A stretch of DNA of 64,000 nucleotides, from positions 744,001-808,000 of the forward strand of contig NZ_CP147243.1 in the NCBI RefSeq assembly GCF_037198285.1, in the 5' to 3' direction. Below, one piece after another: positions 26,202 through 35,454 of the stretch. The position numbers and the translations under genes are program-made. Within the stretch, counting starts at the first letter, position 1. Each line of letters starts with the position of its first letter. Under the pieces are notes generated by a model. It was not told the origin of the DNA. It searched no databases and saw only the letters and a list, made by a program, of their open reading frames with translations. Source of the stretch: Haladaptatus sp. DJG-WS-42. Its GTDB lineage: Archaea; Halobacteriota; Halobacteria; Halobacteriales; Halococcaceae.

Positions 26202-28081
26202 GCAGAAAGGAGTTTCACGACCTCGCTGCGCCCCATGTCGCCCACGATGCGATTGCCTCGTTGGAGCTTGGTGGGCAAACCGAGACGGTTTCGCTTGCAG
26301 CGTCTCGCGGCCGCGTGCTCGCAAAACGAGTAGACGCCCATCTGGACGTGCCCGGTTTCGACCGGGCGAGCATGGACGGGTACGCAGTGCAAGCGCGCGA
26401 CACCTTCGGCGCAGACGAAGCGAATCCTGCAGTACTGTCGCTCGTCGGTGAAGTACACGCGGGCGCAGAGCCAGCCGTCTCGGTTGGCGAGGGCGAGTGT
26501 GCGGAGATTTCAACCGGTGCGGTGCTGCCACCCGGCGCGGACGCCGTGGTCATGGTCGAGCGCACCGACGAACGCGACGGCGAGATAGCGTTTCGCACCG
26601 CCGTTGCGCCCGGCGACAGCGTGATGTTTGCGGGGGCGGACATCGCGGCTGGAGAGCGCGCGCTCGGCCCCGGAACCCGCATCACGCCCCGCGAGATTGG
26701 CCTCCTTTCGGCGCTCGGCGTGGACGAAGTTCCCGTCCGTGGGAAGCCCCGTGTCGGCATCGTCTCGACCGGCGACGAGCTTGTGCGACCGGGTGAGTCG
26801 CTCAACAGCGCGGCCGGACAGATTTTCGACGTGAACAGCACCACCATCGCCGCGGGCGTCGAGGACGCAGGCGGCGAAGCCGTGTTGTACCCTCACGCGG
26901 GCGACGACTACGACGAGATGGAGCGACTGTTGACGAACGCCGCGAGTGAGTGCGACCTCGTGCTCTCGTCGGGTTCGACGAGCGCATCCGCGGTGGACGT
27001 CATCTATCGTGTCATCGAAGACCAGGGCGAACTACTCCTCCACGGCGTGGCCGTGAAACCGGGCAAGCCCATGCTCATCGGCCGCCTCGAACAGTCCGCG
27101 TATATCGGTCTGCCCGGCTATCCGGTGTCCGCGCTCACCATCTTTCAGGCGTTCGTCGCGCCCGCCATCCGGAAGGCAGCGGGACTCCCCGAACCCGCGG
27201 CGGCAACCGTCACGGGAAAGATGGCCGTCCGCGAGCGCTACGCCGAAGGCCGGATGCGACTCATGCCCGTTGGCTTGGTCGAAGACGGCGCGGGCGACCT
27301 GCTCGTGTACCCGGTAGACAAAGGCAGCGGCGCGACGACGAGCCTCGTCGAGGCGGACGGCGTGGTCGAAGTACATCCCGACACCTCGTTTCTCGACGTG
27401 GATGAAGCCGTTTCAGTGTCGCTGTTTTCGCCCGACATCGTGCCACCCACGGTGTTCGGCGTGGGTGAGGACGACCCCGCACTCTCCCGAATACTCGACG
27501 GCGTCGAACGCCCGCGCTACCTCTCGGTGGGGAGTCGCGAGGGCCTCCGACGGCTTCGCAACGGCATTGCGGACGTTGCCGTGACGTCGATGGGTGGCGA
27601 ACCGGAATTCGACGCCGTCTCCCTCGGTTCGTGGTCGCGCGAGTGGGGCCTCGTCGTTGCGGCAGGGAACCCGAAAGAAGTGACCGGGCTTGCAGCCCTC
27701 GTAGACCGCGACCTCAGATTCGTGAATCGTTCGACAGCGTCCGGGCTCAGAACCTCGCTCACGGAGGCGCTTTCGACGCTCGCGGCGGAGCGTGGCGAGA
27801 CGCGCCACGACCTCGTGAGCGCGATTGCTGGCTTCGACCACACGGTCAAAGCCCACGAGAGTCCGGCGCGAACGGTTGCGGCGGGCAGTGCGGACGTTGG
27901 CCTCGGGCTCCGGGCGACCGCCGAGAAACTGGGGCTCTCTTTCGTCTCGCTCGGGACGGAGCCGGTCACTGTGTACGGAAATCCTGACCGTATGGAAAAG
28001 TCGGGTGTTCGCGCGCTTACAGCCGCGATTGCGGCGGCTGACGACGTTTTCCAGGCAATACCGGGCTACGATCGCCGCTGA
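26198..28081 (+). CDS. moeA: MoeA paralogue fused to a PBP-like domain
   Basis: 627 residues. The first 400 residues repeat the MoeA domain order (FDRASMDGYAVQARDTFG, LPPGADAVVMVE, LSSGSTSASAVDVIYR, GLPGYPVSALTIFQAF). In the MogA-like site the usual Gly-Gly-x-S is here SSGSTSAS. The last 220 residues are a periplasmic-binding-protein-like domain (LSVGSREGLRRLRNGIADVAVTSMGG, divided; RFVNRSTASGLRTSL) of the type fused to MoeA in archaea, which probably senses molybdate, tungstate or the cofactor. The start ATG overlaps the first moeA stop. Confidence 0.9.
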   Translation: MSRKEFHDLAAPHVAHDAIASLELGGQTETVSLAASRGRVLAKRVDAHLDVPGFDRASMDGYAVQARDTFGADEANPAVLSLVGEVHAGAEPAVSVGEGECAEISTGAVLPPGADAVVMVERTDERDGEIAFRTAVAPGDSVMFAGADIAAGERALGPGTRITPREIGLLSALGVDEVPVRGKPRVGIVSTGDELVRPGESLNSAAGQIFDVNSTTIAAGVEDAGGEAVLYPHAGDDYDEMERLLTNAASECDLVLSSGSTSASAVDVIYRVIEDQGELLLHGVAVKPGKPMLIGRLEQSAYIGLPGYPVSALTIFQAFVAPAIRKAAGLPEPAAATVTGKMAVRERYAEGRMRLMPVGLVEDGAGDLLVYPVDKGSGATTSLVEADGVVEVHPDTSFLDVDEAVSVSLFSPDIVPPTVFGVGEDDPALSRILDGVERPRYLSVGSREGLRRLRNGIADVAVTSMGGEPEFDAVSLGSWSREWGLVVAAGNPKEVTGLAALVDRDLRFVNRSTASGLRTSLTEALSTLAAERGETRHDLVSAIAGFDHTVKAHESPARTVAAGSADVGLGLRATAEKLGLSFVSLGTEPVTVYGNPDRMEKSGVRALTAAIAAADDVFQAIPGYDRR

Positions 28082-28147
28082 CCGGCCGCCGAAGTATATA
28101 ACCAGTCGTGCGACGTTATACCATACGCCGAATTCCGGTGGTGGCAC

Positions 28148-28360
28148 ATGAGCTGCGCGCATCCACTTGAGGCGGAATACCTGTACCCCTCAGACACAGA
28201 AGTGTTAGGCATCGAACATCGAAACGGCGACGTTGTCGTCGTACTGGCACTACCGTGTCCAGAGTGCGGTCACGACCTGCGTGTCAATTCGACGATTACA
28301 ACGGTCGAAGAAACCGTGATGGGGGCGCGACTCGAAGACCCACAGGACACCTACGATTAA
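28148..28360 (+). CDS. Small CPxC zinc-binding protein, unknown function
   Basis: 70 residues. Cys3, His5 and a CPECGH knuckle at about residues 37-42 could bind one zinc ion; the rest is beta-rich and acidic. TATA-like boxes at 28095-28102 and 28116-28122 lie before the ATG, the second at the right distance. Its stop codon overlaps the stop of the convergent HAD gene by four bases (TTAA read on both strands). Family not recognised beyond haloarchaeal small zinc proteins. Confidence 0.65.
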   Translation: MSCAHPLEAEYLYPSDTEVLGIEHRNGDVVVVLALPCPECGHDLRVNSTITTVEETVMGARLEDPQDTYD

Positions 28361-29031
28361 GCATCGTCTGGTGACGGACGCGAGAACTCTACGTTGCTGT
28401 TTTGCCACAACTGTTCGAACGACGTGAGACGATAGTCTCCGAGCACGCACTCACCCCGCCGGTGTGGGTCGTGGCGTTCGACGTGAATCCCGTCGAGCCC
28501 CGCGTTCCACGCCGCGCCGATGTCGTTCGAGCCGTCGCCCGCGAGCACACCGTGGGCAGCGGGAGACACGCCGAGTTCGCTCATCGCAAACGAAACAGGG
28601 CCGGGGTCTGGTTTCCAGCCCACGTCGTCGCTACAGCAGACGATGGTGTCGAACCAGTCGGTGATATCGAGATGGGCGAGCACCGGATGGGCGAGAAACG
28701 GCTGACAGTGGGTGACGAGGCCAACCGGCGTCTGAATATCTGCGACGAACGCGGCATCGTCGTGGAGATACGTTGCCTCGGCGCGGGCGGCTGGGTCTTC
28801 GACAGCGTGGAAGGCGGGCCAGAACTCGTTTGAGTCGATGTCCCACTCGGCCAGTTTATCGTCGCGCTTGCCCCCGAGACCGTGCCAGAGAATTTCGGCT
28901 TCGCGGTCTGAAAAGGGCCGCCCAAGGCGGTCGCCAACCCGGTCGAACACCTCACGAGTGTAGCGCCACTCCACGTCGATGAGCGTCCCGTCTAAATCAA
29001 AAAGCCAGAAATCGTAGTCAGCGACGACCAT
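28357..29031 (-). CDS. HAD-family hydrolase
   Basis: 224-residue HAD phosphatase of the phosphoglycolate-phosphatase-like group. Motif I is FDLDGTLID, motif II VGLVTHCQPF, motif III lysine GWKPDPGP and motif IV AGDGSNDIGAAWNAG, with the GD...ND acids that hold Mg. An alpha-helical cap lies between motifs I and II. The substrate is unknown; small phosphosugars or phosphoglycolate are likely. Confidence 0.88.
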   Translation of the reverse strand: MVVADYDFWLFDLDGTLIDVEWRYTREVFDRVGDRLGRPFSDREAEILWHGLGGKRDDKLAEWDIDSNEFWPAFHAVEDPAARAEATYLHDDAAFVADIQTPVGLVTHCQPFLAHPVLAHLDITDWFDTIVCCSDDVGWKPDPGPVSFAMSELGVSPAAHGVLAGDGSNDIGAAWNAGLDGIHVERHDPHRRGECVLGDYRLTSFEQLWQNSNVEFSRPSPDDA

Positions 29032-29072
29032 TCACGAAGAAATACGTCACGAACCGATAAGACGCTTTCCGC

Positions 29073-29444
29073 CTACGTGACCTGAATCGAACTGCCGAGA
29101 TACTTATTGAGCACCTCATCGACCGTGTCTGCATTGAACAGGTCGAGATGGCCGTGAATCTCGTCTTTCAGCGCGTCGAGATACGCAGTCGAGGTCTGGA
29201 GGCCTTTGAACTCAACGCTCACCACGCGCAGGGAATATGCCGCTTCGAGGTCACTGCGAAACGGGGCTGTCTCGTTCAATTTTCCGCGCCAGAGATAGTC
29301 TCGGAAGAACAGCCAGCCGTCTTCACCCGGTTGTGCCGCATCCTTATAGAGCTTGACCGACATCTCCGCGGGCGACAGCGTGAGGTCATCACGAGTGCTC
29401 TCTGGGCGGACACGAATCTCGAACACGTAGCGTGCGTGGCTCAC
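29073..29444 (-). CDS. LWR-salt family protein
   Basis: 123 residues, haloarchaea-specific. It carries the DYLWRGKLN motif from which the family is named and a predicted alpha/beta fold. No enzymatic motif is visible. Its ATG overlaps the stop of the PCD gene (29441-29444), so the two are translated together, which may point to a related role. Confidence 0.75.
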   Translation of the reverse strand: MSHARYVFEIRVRPESTRDDLTLSPAEMSVKLYKDAAQPGEDGWLFFRDYLWRGKLNETAPFRSDLEAAYSLRVVSVEFKGLQTSTAYLDALKDEIHGHLDLFNADTVDEVLNKYLGSSIQVT

Positions 29445-29716
29445 TGCTCGTCGTTGAACCGCCCCGCGAGGTGCGTGTCCTGCTCGGTGATACCGCCCGC
29501 TTCGTGGCTTGTGAGCCGCACTTCAACCTGTTTGTAGCCGATGATGATTTCCGGATGATGGAACTCGTCTTCTGCGATTTCTGCGATGTTCGTGACGAAC
29601 TCGACGCCGTCTAGATAATCGTCGAACTCGTAGGTGCGCGTAATTTCGTCGCCGTCTCGTTCCCAGCCACTGGGGAGTCGGGATGCGATTTCGTCGTCGG
29701 AGAGCAGGTCTGCCAT
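29441..29716 (-). CDS. Pterin-4a-carbinolamine dehydratase
   Basis: 91 residues, full length for the family. Dehydrates 4a-hydroxytetrahydropterins, recycling the pterin cofactor. Active-site motif is DEFHHPEIIIGYKQVEVRLTSHE (read in two parts), corresponding to the E-x-x-HHP...W/Y...V-x-L-x-T-H pattern. A role in molybdopterin or other pterin metabolism is possible because moeA genes lie nearby. Confidence 0.92.
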   Translation of the reverse strand: MADLLSDDEIASRLPSGWERDGDEITRTYEFDDYLDGVEFVTNIAEIAEDEFHHPEIIIGYKQVEVRLTSHEAGGITEQDTHLAGRFNDEQ

Positions 29717-29763
29717 ATCCTAACAACTCGTTCAATTGAAATAACCGTTTTTGCTAGTTGTGG

Positions 29764-30198
29764 TTACGGGAGGGCGTACGGCGGTGATTCAGACCGGATG
29801 ACCTCTGAGAGGTCGTGTAGCTCGTCTTCGAGCAACACAATAATGTCATCGAGCGTCAGAATGCCTGCCAGTTCGCCGTTGTCCATGACGGGCACCCGGC
29901 GCACTCCGCTCTCGCGCATCGTCCGGCAGACGTCGAAGACGCCATCGTTGACATCCACGGTGATGGTATTGCCGTTCATCACGTCCGCAGCCGTCATGTC
30001 GCGCGGGTCTTTGCCCGCGGCGACGATTTTCATGGCGAGGTCACGATCGGTGACGATGCCAACGGGCTTTCGTTCTGCTTCGATGACCACGCTCCCGACG
30101 GTTCGTTCTCGCATCATCGTCGCGAGTTCTGTTACCGGCGTCTCCTTCGTCGCAGAGACGAGTTCCTCTCGTGGCCGCGCAATATCTCTGATTGTCAT
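29764..30198 (-). CDS. CBS-domain pair protein
   Basis: 144 residues with two CBS domains forming one Bateman module. Repeats are seen at VTELATMMRERTVGSVVIEA...GIVTDRDLAMKIV and NDGVFDVCRTMRESGVRRVPVMD...GILTLDDIIVLL. Such modules bind adenosine nucleotides and regulate partners. There is no attached effector domain, and the neighbours give no clear partner. Confidence 0.9.
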   Translation of the reverse strand: MTIRDIARPREELVSATKETPVTELATMMRERTVGSVVIEAERKPVGIVTDRDLAMKIVAAGKDPRDMTAADVMNGNTITVDVNDGVFDVCRTMRESGVRRVPVMDNGELAGILTLDDIIVLLEDELHDLSEVIRSESPPYALP

Positions 30199-30296
30199 AA
30201 CGTCTTCCGTCGCCGTATCGTGCGGGCAAACGGTCGTAAGAGAGTACGCCTTCGCTGGAGAAATAGCTAATTCAGCCCCGACAGAAACTCGGCAAA

Positions 30297-31616
30297 TCAG
30301 TCGTCTTCGGCGCTCGTCGCGGCGGGGTCTGGATGGTCGTTTTCGGTCATCGCTTTGACGAACGCTGGTGGCTCTGCCCCAAACTCGGGGTTGAACAGTT
30401 GGAGTGCCGTGTTGATGGTCGTCCAGTCGTCTTCTTCTGCCGCGTCGCGCAGACTCTTCGTCGGCGCGGCGAGCAACTGGCCGACAAGCGAGTTGGCGAG
30501 CGATTCGACAACCTCACGCTGTTCGTCGGTCAGTCCGCCGGTTGCCTCGAGTTGGGAGAATGCCGTCTGCAACTCCCGGGTCTTCAGGTGGTCTGCGCTC
30601 TCGTACATCGCCGCTATCACGCGGTCTGCGCGCTTTCGTTTGTACTGGGCGAGCAGGTGGTCGAACTCGCGGTCGATCATCTCAGCGACGCGCTGTGCAG
30701 CGGCTTTGCGTTGCTCGTGGGCCTCGTCGGTGACCGATTCGAGCCGGTCTAAGTCGAAGATGGTGATGTCCGGGAGCGACGCCGCAGCAAGCGCGACGTC
30801 GCGGGGTTGGGCGAGGTCGATGATGAGCGTCTTGGCTGCCTTCGAGAGCGTTTTTTCTGAGAGGATCGGCTCCGGGCTACCGGTTGCAGTGATGATGACC
30901 GACACGTCTGCGACGACGGCGGGAACATCGTCGAGTGAGATGGCCGTTGCTTCGGTTTCGAGCACCTCCGCGATGGCTTCTGCGCGCGGGAGGGTTCGGT
31001 TTGCGACGTAGAGCGTGGAAACGGTGTCTGCGAGCGACGTGGCCGCGAGTGACCCCATCTCACCCGCGCCGATGACGAGGGCGGTGGCGTCTTCGAGGTC
31101 GCACTCACGGGCGGCGAGTGAGGTGGCCGCGCTCGCAAGCGAGACGGTTCCTTCGTTGATTTCAGTCTCCGTTCGGGCGCGCTCACCGACGTGGATTGCC
31201 TTCGCAATGCCATCGTCGAGGAGGCGACCGAGCCCGCCAACGCCGCTCGCGTCGAGATAGGCGGTGCGCAACTGGCCGAGAATCTGGTCTTCGCCAATGA
31301 CGAGCGACTCTAAGCCCGCCGCCACGCGCATGAGGTGGCGCAGGCTCCCTTCGTGGGTGAGCGAAACGACTGCCTCCTCGGGCACGTCCGCAACGTAGTC
31401 TGCGAGGATGCGCCGCCCGAGTTCGGGGGTTGCCGTGACGACGTACGCCTCCGCGCGATTGCACGTCTGGAGGACAAATGCCTCTTTGACGCCCTCTTCT
31501 GCAAGCAGCGTCTCGACGCCGGTTTGCTGGTCTGGCGCACACGCCGCTTCAATCGTCTCTACGCACGCGTTTTTGTGCGACACGCTCACGCCCGAGATGA
31601 CGCCCGACTCACGCAT
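30297..31616 (-). CDS. hemA: Glutamyl-tRNA reductase
   Basis: 439 residues. Reduces glutamyl-tRNA to glutamate-1-semialdehyde, first step of tetrapyrrole synthesis. Catalytic cysteine is in LQTCNRAEAYV; VIGEDQILGQ binds substrate; the NADPH domain has VIGAGEMGSLAA; a C-terminal dimerisation helix region follows. The ATG at 31614-31616 gives MRESGVISGVSVSHKN and overlaps the previous gene by 8 nt, making it the last gene of a tetrapyrrole operon. Confidence 0.93.
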   Translation of the reverse strand: MRESGVISGVSVSHKNACVETIEAACAPDQQTGVETLLAEEGVKEAFVLQTCNRAEAYVVTATPELGRRILADYVADVPEEAVVSLTHEGSLRHLMRVAAGLESLVIGEDQILGQLRTAYLDASGVGGLGRLLDDGIAKAIHVGERARTETEINEGTVSLASAATSLAARECDLEDATALVIGAGEMGSLAATSLADTVSTLYVANRTLPRAEAIAEVLETEATAISLDDVPAVVADVSVIITATGSPEPILSEKTLSKAAKTLIIDLAQPRDVALAAASLPDITIFDLDRLESVTDEAHEQRKAAAQRVAEMIDREFDHLLAQYKRKRADRVIAAMYESADHLKTRELQTAFSQLEATGGLTDEQREVVESLANSLVGQLLAAPTKSLRDAAEEDDWTTINTALQLFNPEFGAEPPAFVKAMTENDHPDPAATSAEDD

Positions 31617-32265
31617 CAAAATCACCGCCAACGACTGTTTCGTCTATCACGCTCTGTGCCTCGTTGCGCGCTTTTGCTGTCCCAGTACCTAAAGCCTTCC
31701 AAACGCGGTCAGATTTGACCACTGCGCGAATTGCCTCGCGGCGAGCCTCGGGGGCGACGTTCGCAGACTGGAGTTCGAGTCTGAGTTCGCTCGTCAGCTC
31801 CGCCATCGCGCCCGCACCCGCGATGTCCTGTTCGATGCGTTGTCTGAGCAGTTTCGAAAGTGCAGGACTCGCCCCGCCGGTTGAAATCGCCACCGTCACG
31901 GGGTCGTCGTGGACGGTCGCGGGGACGACGACGCTTCCCGCCTCGCGCTCGCCCGACTGGTCGGTGCGGTTTACGAGCGTTTGACGCTCTCTGGCCGCTT
32001 TCGTGATGGCTTCGTTCAGGGCGGCTTCGTCCGTCGCCGCGACGACGAGCACCGGTTCAAAGCGGTCTATCCACTCGCCAACCTCGGGAATCGACGGCGC
32101 GCCACGAACGCGCTCTGCGCCGCCAAACGAATCGTCTGCAAACGCCGGGCTGACCACGACCACGGTCGCTTCGCGGGCGAACCGGCGGGCTTTGCGCGCG
32201 CCGACGGAGCCGCCGCCAAAGATGAGGACGGTCTCGCCGCTGAAGTCGTGGAACAGGGGTATCAT
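31609..32265 (-). CDS. Precorrin-2 dehydrogenase / siroheme synthase domain
   Basis: 218 residues of the Met8p/CysG N-terminal family; oxidises precorrin-2 to sirohydrochlorin with NAD and may insert iron. It has the Rossmann motif VLIFGGGSVGARKARRF, the central VNRTDQSGEREAGSVVVPA region and the TGGASPALSKLLRQRIE helix that carries the catalytic region. It overlaps AhbAB by four bases upstream and HemA downstream. Confidence 0.9.
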   Translation of the reverse strand: MIPLFHDFSGETVLIFGGGSVGARKARRFAREATVVVVSPAFADDSFGGAERVRGAPSIPEVGEWIDRFEPVLVVAATDEAALNEAITKAARERQTLVNRTDQSGEREAGSVVVPATVHDDPVTVAISTGGASPALSKLLRQRIEQDIAGAGAMAELTSELRLELQSANVAPEARREAIRAVVKSDRVWKALGTGTAKARNEAQSVIDETVVGGDFDA

Positions 32266-33317
32266 TCGGTGTTTGCAGTTGCGCGTTCGGTGATGCGGAT
32301 GCCCGTCTTCTTCAAAATACGCGTCGAGAACAGCGTATCCCAGTCTTCGTCGCCTACCTCCCAGAACTCGCTCATTCGGTCTTTGACGAGGCCGATGTGT
32401 TTCTGGCTCTCTGCCTCGGTACGGCCGTGAGTCATCGCGAAGAAGTTGTACGGCCAGACGCCCTCATGACGGGGTCGTTCGTAGCAGTGGGTCACAAAGT
32501 CGAGGCTCGCAATCGCAGGGCCAACCTCCGAAAGCAGTTCGTCGGGGACGTTCCAGACGGTCATGCCGTTTTCCGTGTAGCCGAGTTTGTAGTGGTTCGG
32601 GATGACGCCGACGCGCCGAACTTTGCCCTCTTGGTTGAATCGCTTAATCGTCGAGATAACCCACTCAGTGTCTTGGCCGATGGCCGCCGCCACGTCCGCG
32701 TACGGCGTTGCGGTGATGGGGAGGCCACCCTGAATTTCGACCACGAGGTCGCGCTCTGCGGGGGTCAGCGTAGCGCGTGCCTTCGGCGTCACGTCCGGGC
32801 CGAGGTGCGAGAGGTCGACGTCACCCGCTGAGAGAGGACCAGAAAGGAGGAACTTTGCCTCGACGCGAAACTCCTGTTGTTTCGGGAGGTTGTACGTCTG
32901 CTGGCCGGTTTGTTCCTCGATTTCAGCGAGCACTTCCTCGACGCGAGCGGCGTCGCCAACGGAGACGACGAACCACATGTTGAGGTGCGGGTGTTCGCGC
33001 TCGTAGTTGTGGGCGACTTCCCGGAAGGCGTTTACCTGTTCTGCCACCTCGTCGTAGCGTTCCGGGGGCGCGTGCATGGCGACGAGCGTGGCCGTGCCGC
33101 CGATGGCTTCGGCGTTGATGAGCGCCCCAAAGCGTGTGAGGACGCCGCGCTCGTCGAGCGATTGGATACGAGAAAGCAGGTCGTCAGCGGAGATGTCGAT
33201 ACCGCGTTCGCGGAGCGCCGCGGCGGCGGGTTCAAACGGGCGTTCGGTAACGGGAAACCCGCCCTGGAAGGCGTTGACGATGGCGCGGTCAGTCGGGCCG
33301 AGGTCCGCCTCTGTCAT
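32262..33317 (-). CDS. ahbAB: Siroheme decarboxylase, AhbA-AhbB fusion
   Basis: 351 residues, two Lrp/AsnC-like halves in one chain (about 1-170 and 180-345). Each half has a winged-helix segment (ISADDLLSRIQSLDERGVLTRFG; EWVISTIKRFNQEGKVRRVG, both shown in part) followed by a ferredoxin-like domain. AhbA/AhbB decarboxylate siroheme to 12,18-didecarboxysiroheme, so this organism should make heme from siroheme, as haloarchaea do. First gene of the operon ahbAB - precorrin-2 dehydrogenase - hemA. Confidence 0.88.
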   Translation of the reverse strand: MTEADLGPTDRAIVNAFQGGFPVTERPFEPAAAALRERGIDISADDLLSRIQSLDERGVLTRFGALINAEAIGGTATLVAMHAPPERYDEVAEQVNAFREVAHNYEREHPHLNMWFVVSVGDAARVEEVLAEIEEQTGQQTYNLPKQQEFRVEAKFLLSGPLSAGDVDLSHLGPDVTPKARATLTPAERDLVVEIQGGLPITATPYADVAAAIGQDTEWVISTIKRFNQEGKVRRVGVIPNHYKLGYTENGMTVWNVPDELLSEVGPAIASLDFVTHCYERPRHEGVWPYNFFAMTHGRTEAESQKHIGLVKDRMSEFWEVGDEDWDTLFSTRILKKTGIRITERATANTE

Positions 33318-33360
33318 GCCTGCTCTTCAGAAGGCGGCGGGCATAAGCACCTCGCTTGGG

Positions 33361-34809
33361 TCAGCGCAACTCGACTTCGACCGTGTTCTCCGAGATGTGG
33401 AGGAAGTAGAGCGTGTAGTTTCGCTGGTCGTAGTGGATAGTGCCCTCAGAGACGCTTTCGTTGATCGTCTGTGCACTCTTGTCAACGACCGTGAGGTCGA
33501 TGTCTGGCCCCACCTCGCCGAGGTAGTTGCTCAACACCAGTCCAAGCTCGGTGTCTGCGCCACCGTTGTAGGCTTCGTCAGCCGAAAGGCGGTCTGCGTC
33601 GAGGCTCACGCCGCTTGCGCCGCCAACGACATCGTTGTTGCTGATAGATGAGTACTCCATCGTGACGTTCATCGAGTTGAGGTCAGCGTAGAGGTACGAT
33701 TCGTCAGCAGTCCCATCGCCGTCGGCGTCGTAGCACGAGGTTTTGAACGCCTTGTCGTTCTTCCAGCCCTCGTAGACCGAACCGTTCTCGTAGTAGATGG
33801 TTATTCCCACCCACTTCTTATCGCAGGCTTCCCCGTCGTCAGGCGCGTTACCACTGTTTCTGAGGTGAATCTCGAACTCTTCATCGACTTGCTTCGAGAC
33901 GAACGACCACTTCAGGTTGTTGTACCACGCGCTGTCGGTGTCGTCTGGGTACATCGTGACCGTGAACTCAGACAGTGGGTGGTTTTCATCGACCGCCCGG
34001 ATGTGGAGTGAATCACCCTCTTCAGGCATCCGGAACCAACCCATGTCGTAGGGCACCGTCAGGTCGAGGGTCACGGTCTGGGTCGCCGCATCGACCGTCA
34101 CCGTCCCCTCCGTGCGAGTTTCGAAATATTGTGCCCAGCCCTCGTAGTAGCGCGACTGGACGATGACCGTCATCGACCCCTCTGCGCCGGGGTTCGACCA
34201 CGTCTCGCCGTTTGCGAGCGTCCGGCTCGCGTCTGGGAAGACGATGTCCGAGGGGGCCCCGCGCGTGGCTTCAATTCGCGCATTGTCGCCGGAAATCGAG
34301 CCGTCGCCCGTCACTCGGATGACCGGAACCGTGAGCGTCGCCGCACGGTAGTGGAACTCAGGCGCAGAGATCATGCGCGCCTGGCCGTTTGCGTCAAGCC
34401 GCCAGATACCGCCGCCCTGATACGCGATTTCGGTGTTGTCCTGTTTGTAGACAAGTGCGCCGAGGTCGTTGTTGTACAATACGGTGTCGCTGCCGTCTAA
34501 GTCGGTGTGAATAATCACCATCGACCCTTCGTCTTCATCGACGAACAGCTCCCCCTCACCCGTGTTGCCGAACGCAACCGTCTGGAGGTCAGACTCGCCG
34601 AACGTGACCGCGCTTGCCCGCATATCGAACACTCCCATCGCGGTTTCCGCTTTGCTTACTTCCGCCGTGGCTTGAATACTCGCCACCCCACCCGAGGCGG
34701 TAATCACCATGAAGCTGACCATCGCGATGGACAGCGCCGTGACGAGCAAGAATCCAAGTAGCTCCGACTGCGCCCGCTGTTGGGCCCCCATTCCCCCCTT
34801 CGTTCCCAT
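33361..34809 (-). CDS. Pilin-like secreted protein (DUF7289-type)
   Basis: 482 residues. The N-terminus, GAQQRAQSELLGFLLVTALSIAMVSFMVI (read in two parts), is like archaeal type IV pilins and related haloarchaeal membrane-anchored proteins: a short basic leader, then a conserved hydrophobic helix. The rest is beta-rich, acidic and extracellular, with a Cys pair (ACDKKW and TSCYDADGDGTAD) and an Asp-rich DxDGDGxxD loop that may bind calcium. Role unknown; probably a surface or pilus-associated protein. DUF name from memory. Confidence 0.7.
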   Translation of the reverse strand: MGTKGGMGAQQRAQSELLGFLLVTALSIAMVSFMVITASGGVASIQATAEVSKAETAMGVFDMRASAVTFGESDLQTVAFGNTGEGELFVDEDEGSMVIIHTDLDGSDTVLYNNDLGALVYKQDNTEIAYQGGGIWRLDANGQARMISAPEFHYRAATLTVPVIRVTGDGSISGDNARIEATRGAPSDIVFPDASRTLANGETWSNPGAEGSMTVIVQSRYYEGWAQYFETRTEGTVTVDAATQTVTLDLTVPYDMGWFRMPEEGDSLHIRAVDENHPLSEFTVTMYPDDTDSAWYNNLKWSFVSKQVDEEFEIHLRNSGNAPDDGEACDKKWVGITIYYENGSVYEGWKNDKAFKTSCYDADGDGTADESYLYADLNSMNVTMEYSSISNNDVVGGASGVSLDADRLSADEAYNGGADTELGLVLSNYLGEVGPDIDLTVVDKSAQTINESVSEGTIHYDQRNYTLYFLHISENTVEVELR

Positions 34810-34966
34810 GTAAGTTCCCCGAACATACCTATGCGCGAGATGGTCATTGTTACAAGCCGATTTCCACTGACTGTTCAGGCGTTAGCCAGCTCCTTCCATG
34901 GCAAACGGCGACACCAGCGGCTCTCGGTTTCAGTGCCTAACAGCGAAACGCGCATCGGTTGGGTAG

Positions 34967-35365
34967 TTAGCCAAGTACGCCCGTGACCTCGAAGCCGAGG
35001 TCGCGGATGTCGTCGAGGATTGCCTCGTGGTTATGCGCCGCTTCATAGTAGATGACGATGTGGAACGTGCCCTTCCGGAGCAGTTGCTGGCACTCCCAGA
35101 CGAACTCGTCTTCCTCGATGGTCAGCCCCTGATGCTGGTTCGAGGAGAATTTCGGGTTGTCGTTGCCCGAATACACGTAGGTTTCGCCCGCGAGACCGGC
35201 GTATTCGGCGATGATGTCGCCGACATCGAGTGTGGCTTGATGCATCTCGATGTCTTGGTCGCTCGTGAGGCCCGTATGGACGATTGCCCCGTTTAACTCG
35301 ATGTCACCCGGCTCTAACAGCGCCTTCGTTCGCTTGTATAAATCCTCGTCAAGCACGTCGCTCAT
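34967..35365 (-). CDS. Conserved haloarchaeal protein (probably DUF5778)
   Basis: 132 residues, soluble, acidic; begins SDVLDEDLYKRTKALLEPGDIELNG (in part) and ends in DIRDLGFEVTGVLG. There is one cysteine (VWECQQLL) and the histidine-rich YYEAAHNHEAI near the end. No catalytic motif recognised. Highly conserved small proteins like this recur through haloarchaeal genomes; function unknown. Confidence 0.7.
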   Translation of the reverse strand: MSDVLDEDLYKRTKALLEPGDIELNGAIVHTGLTSDQDIEMHQATLDVGDIIAEYAGLAGETYVYSGNDNPKFSSNQHQGLTIEEDEFVWECQQLLRKGTFHIVIYYEAAHNHEAILDDIRDLGFEVTGVLG

Positions 35366-35454
35366 ACACCGCAGTCAGCACTGGGGGGGTTTACACGTCA
35401 CGGTCGCCACTCGGGGCGGAAGAAAATATGGAAATAAGTCGTTCGAAAGCCGCC

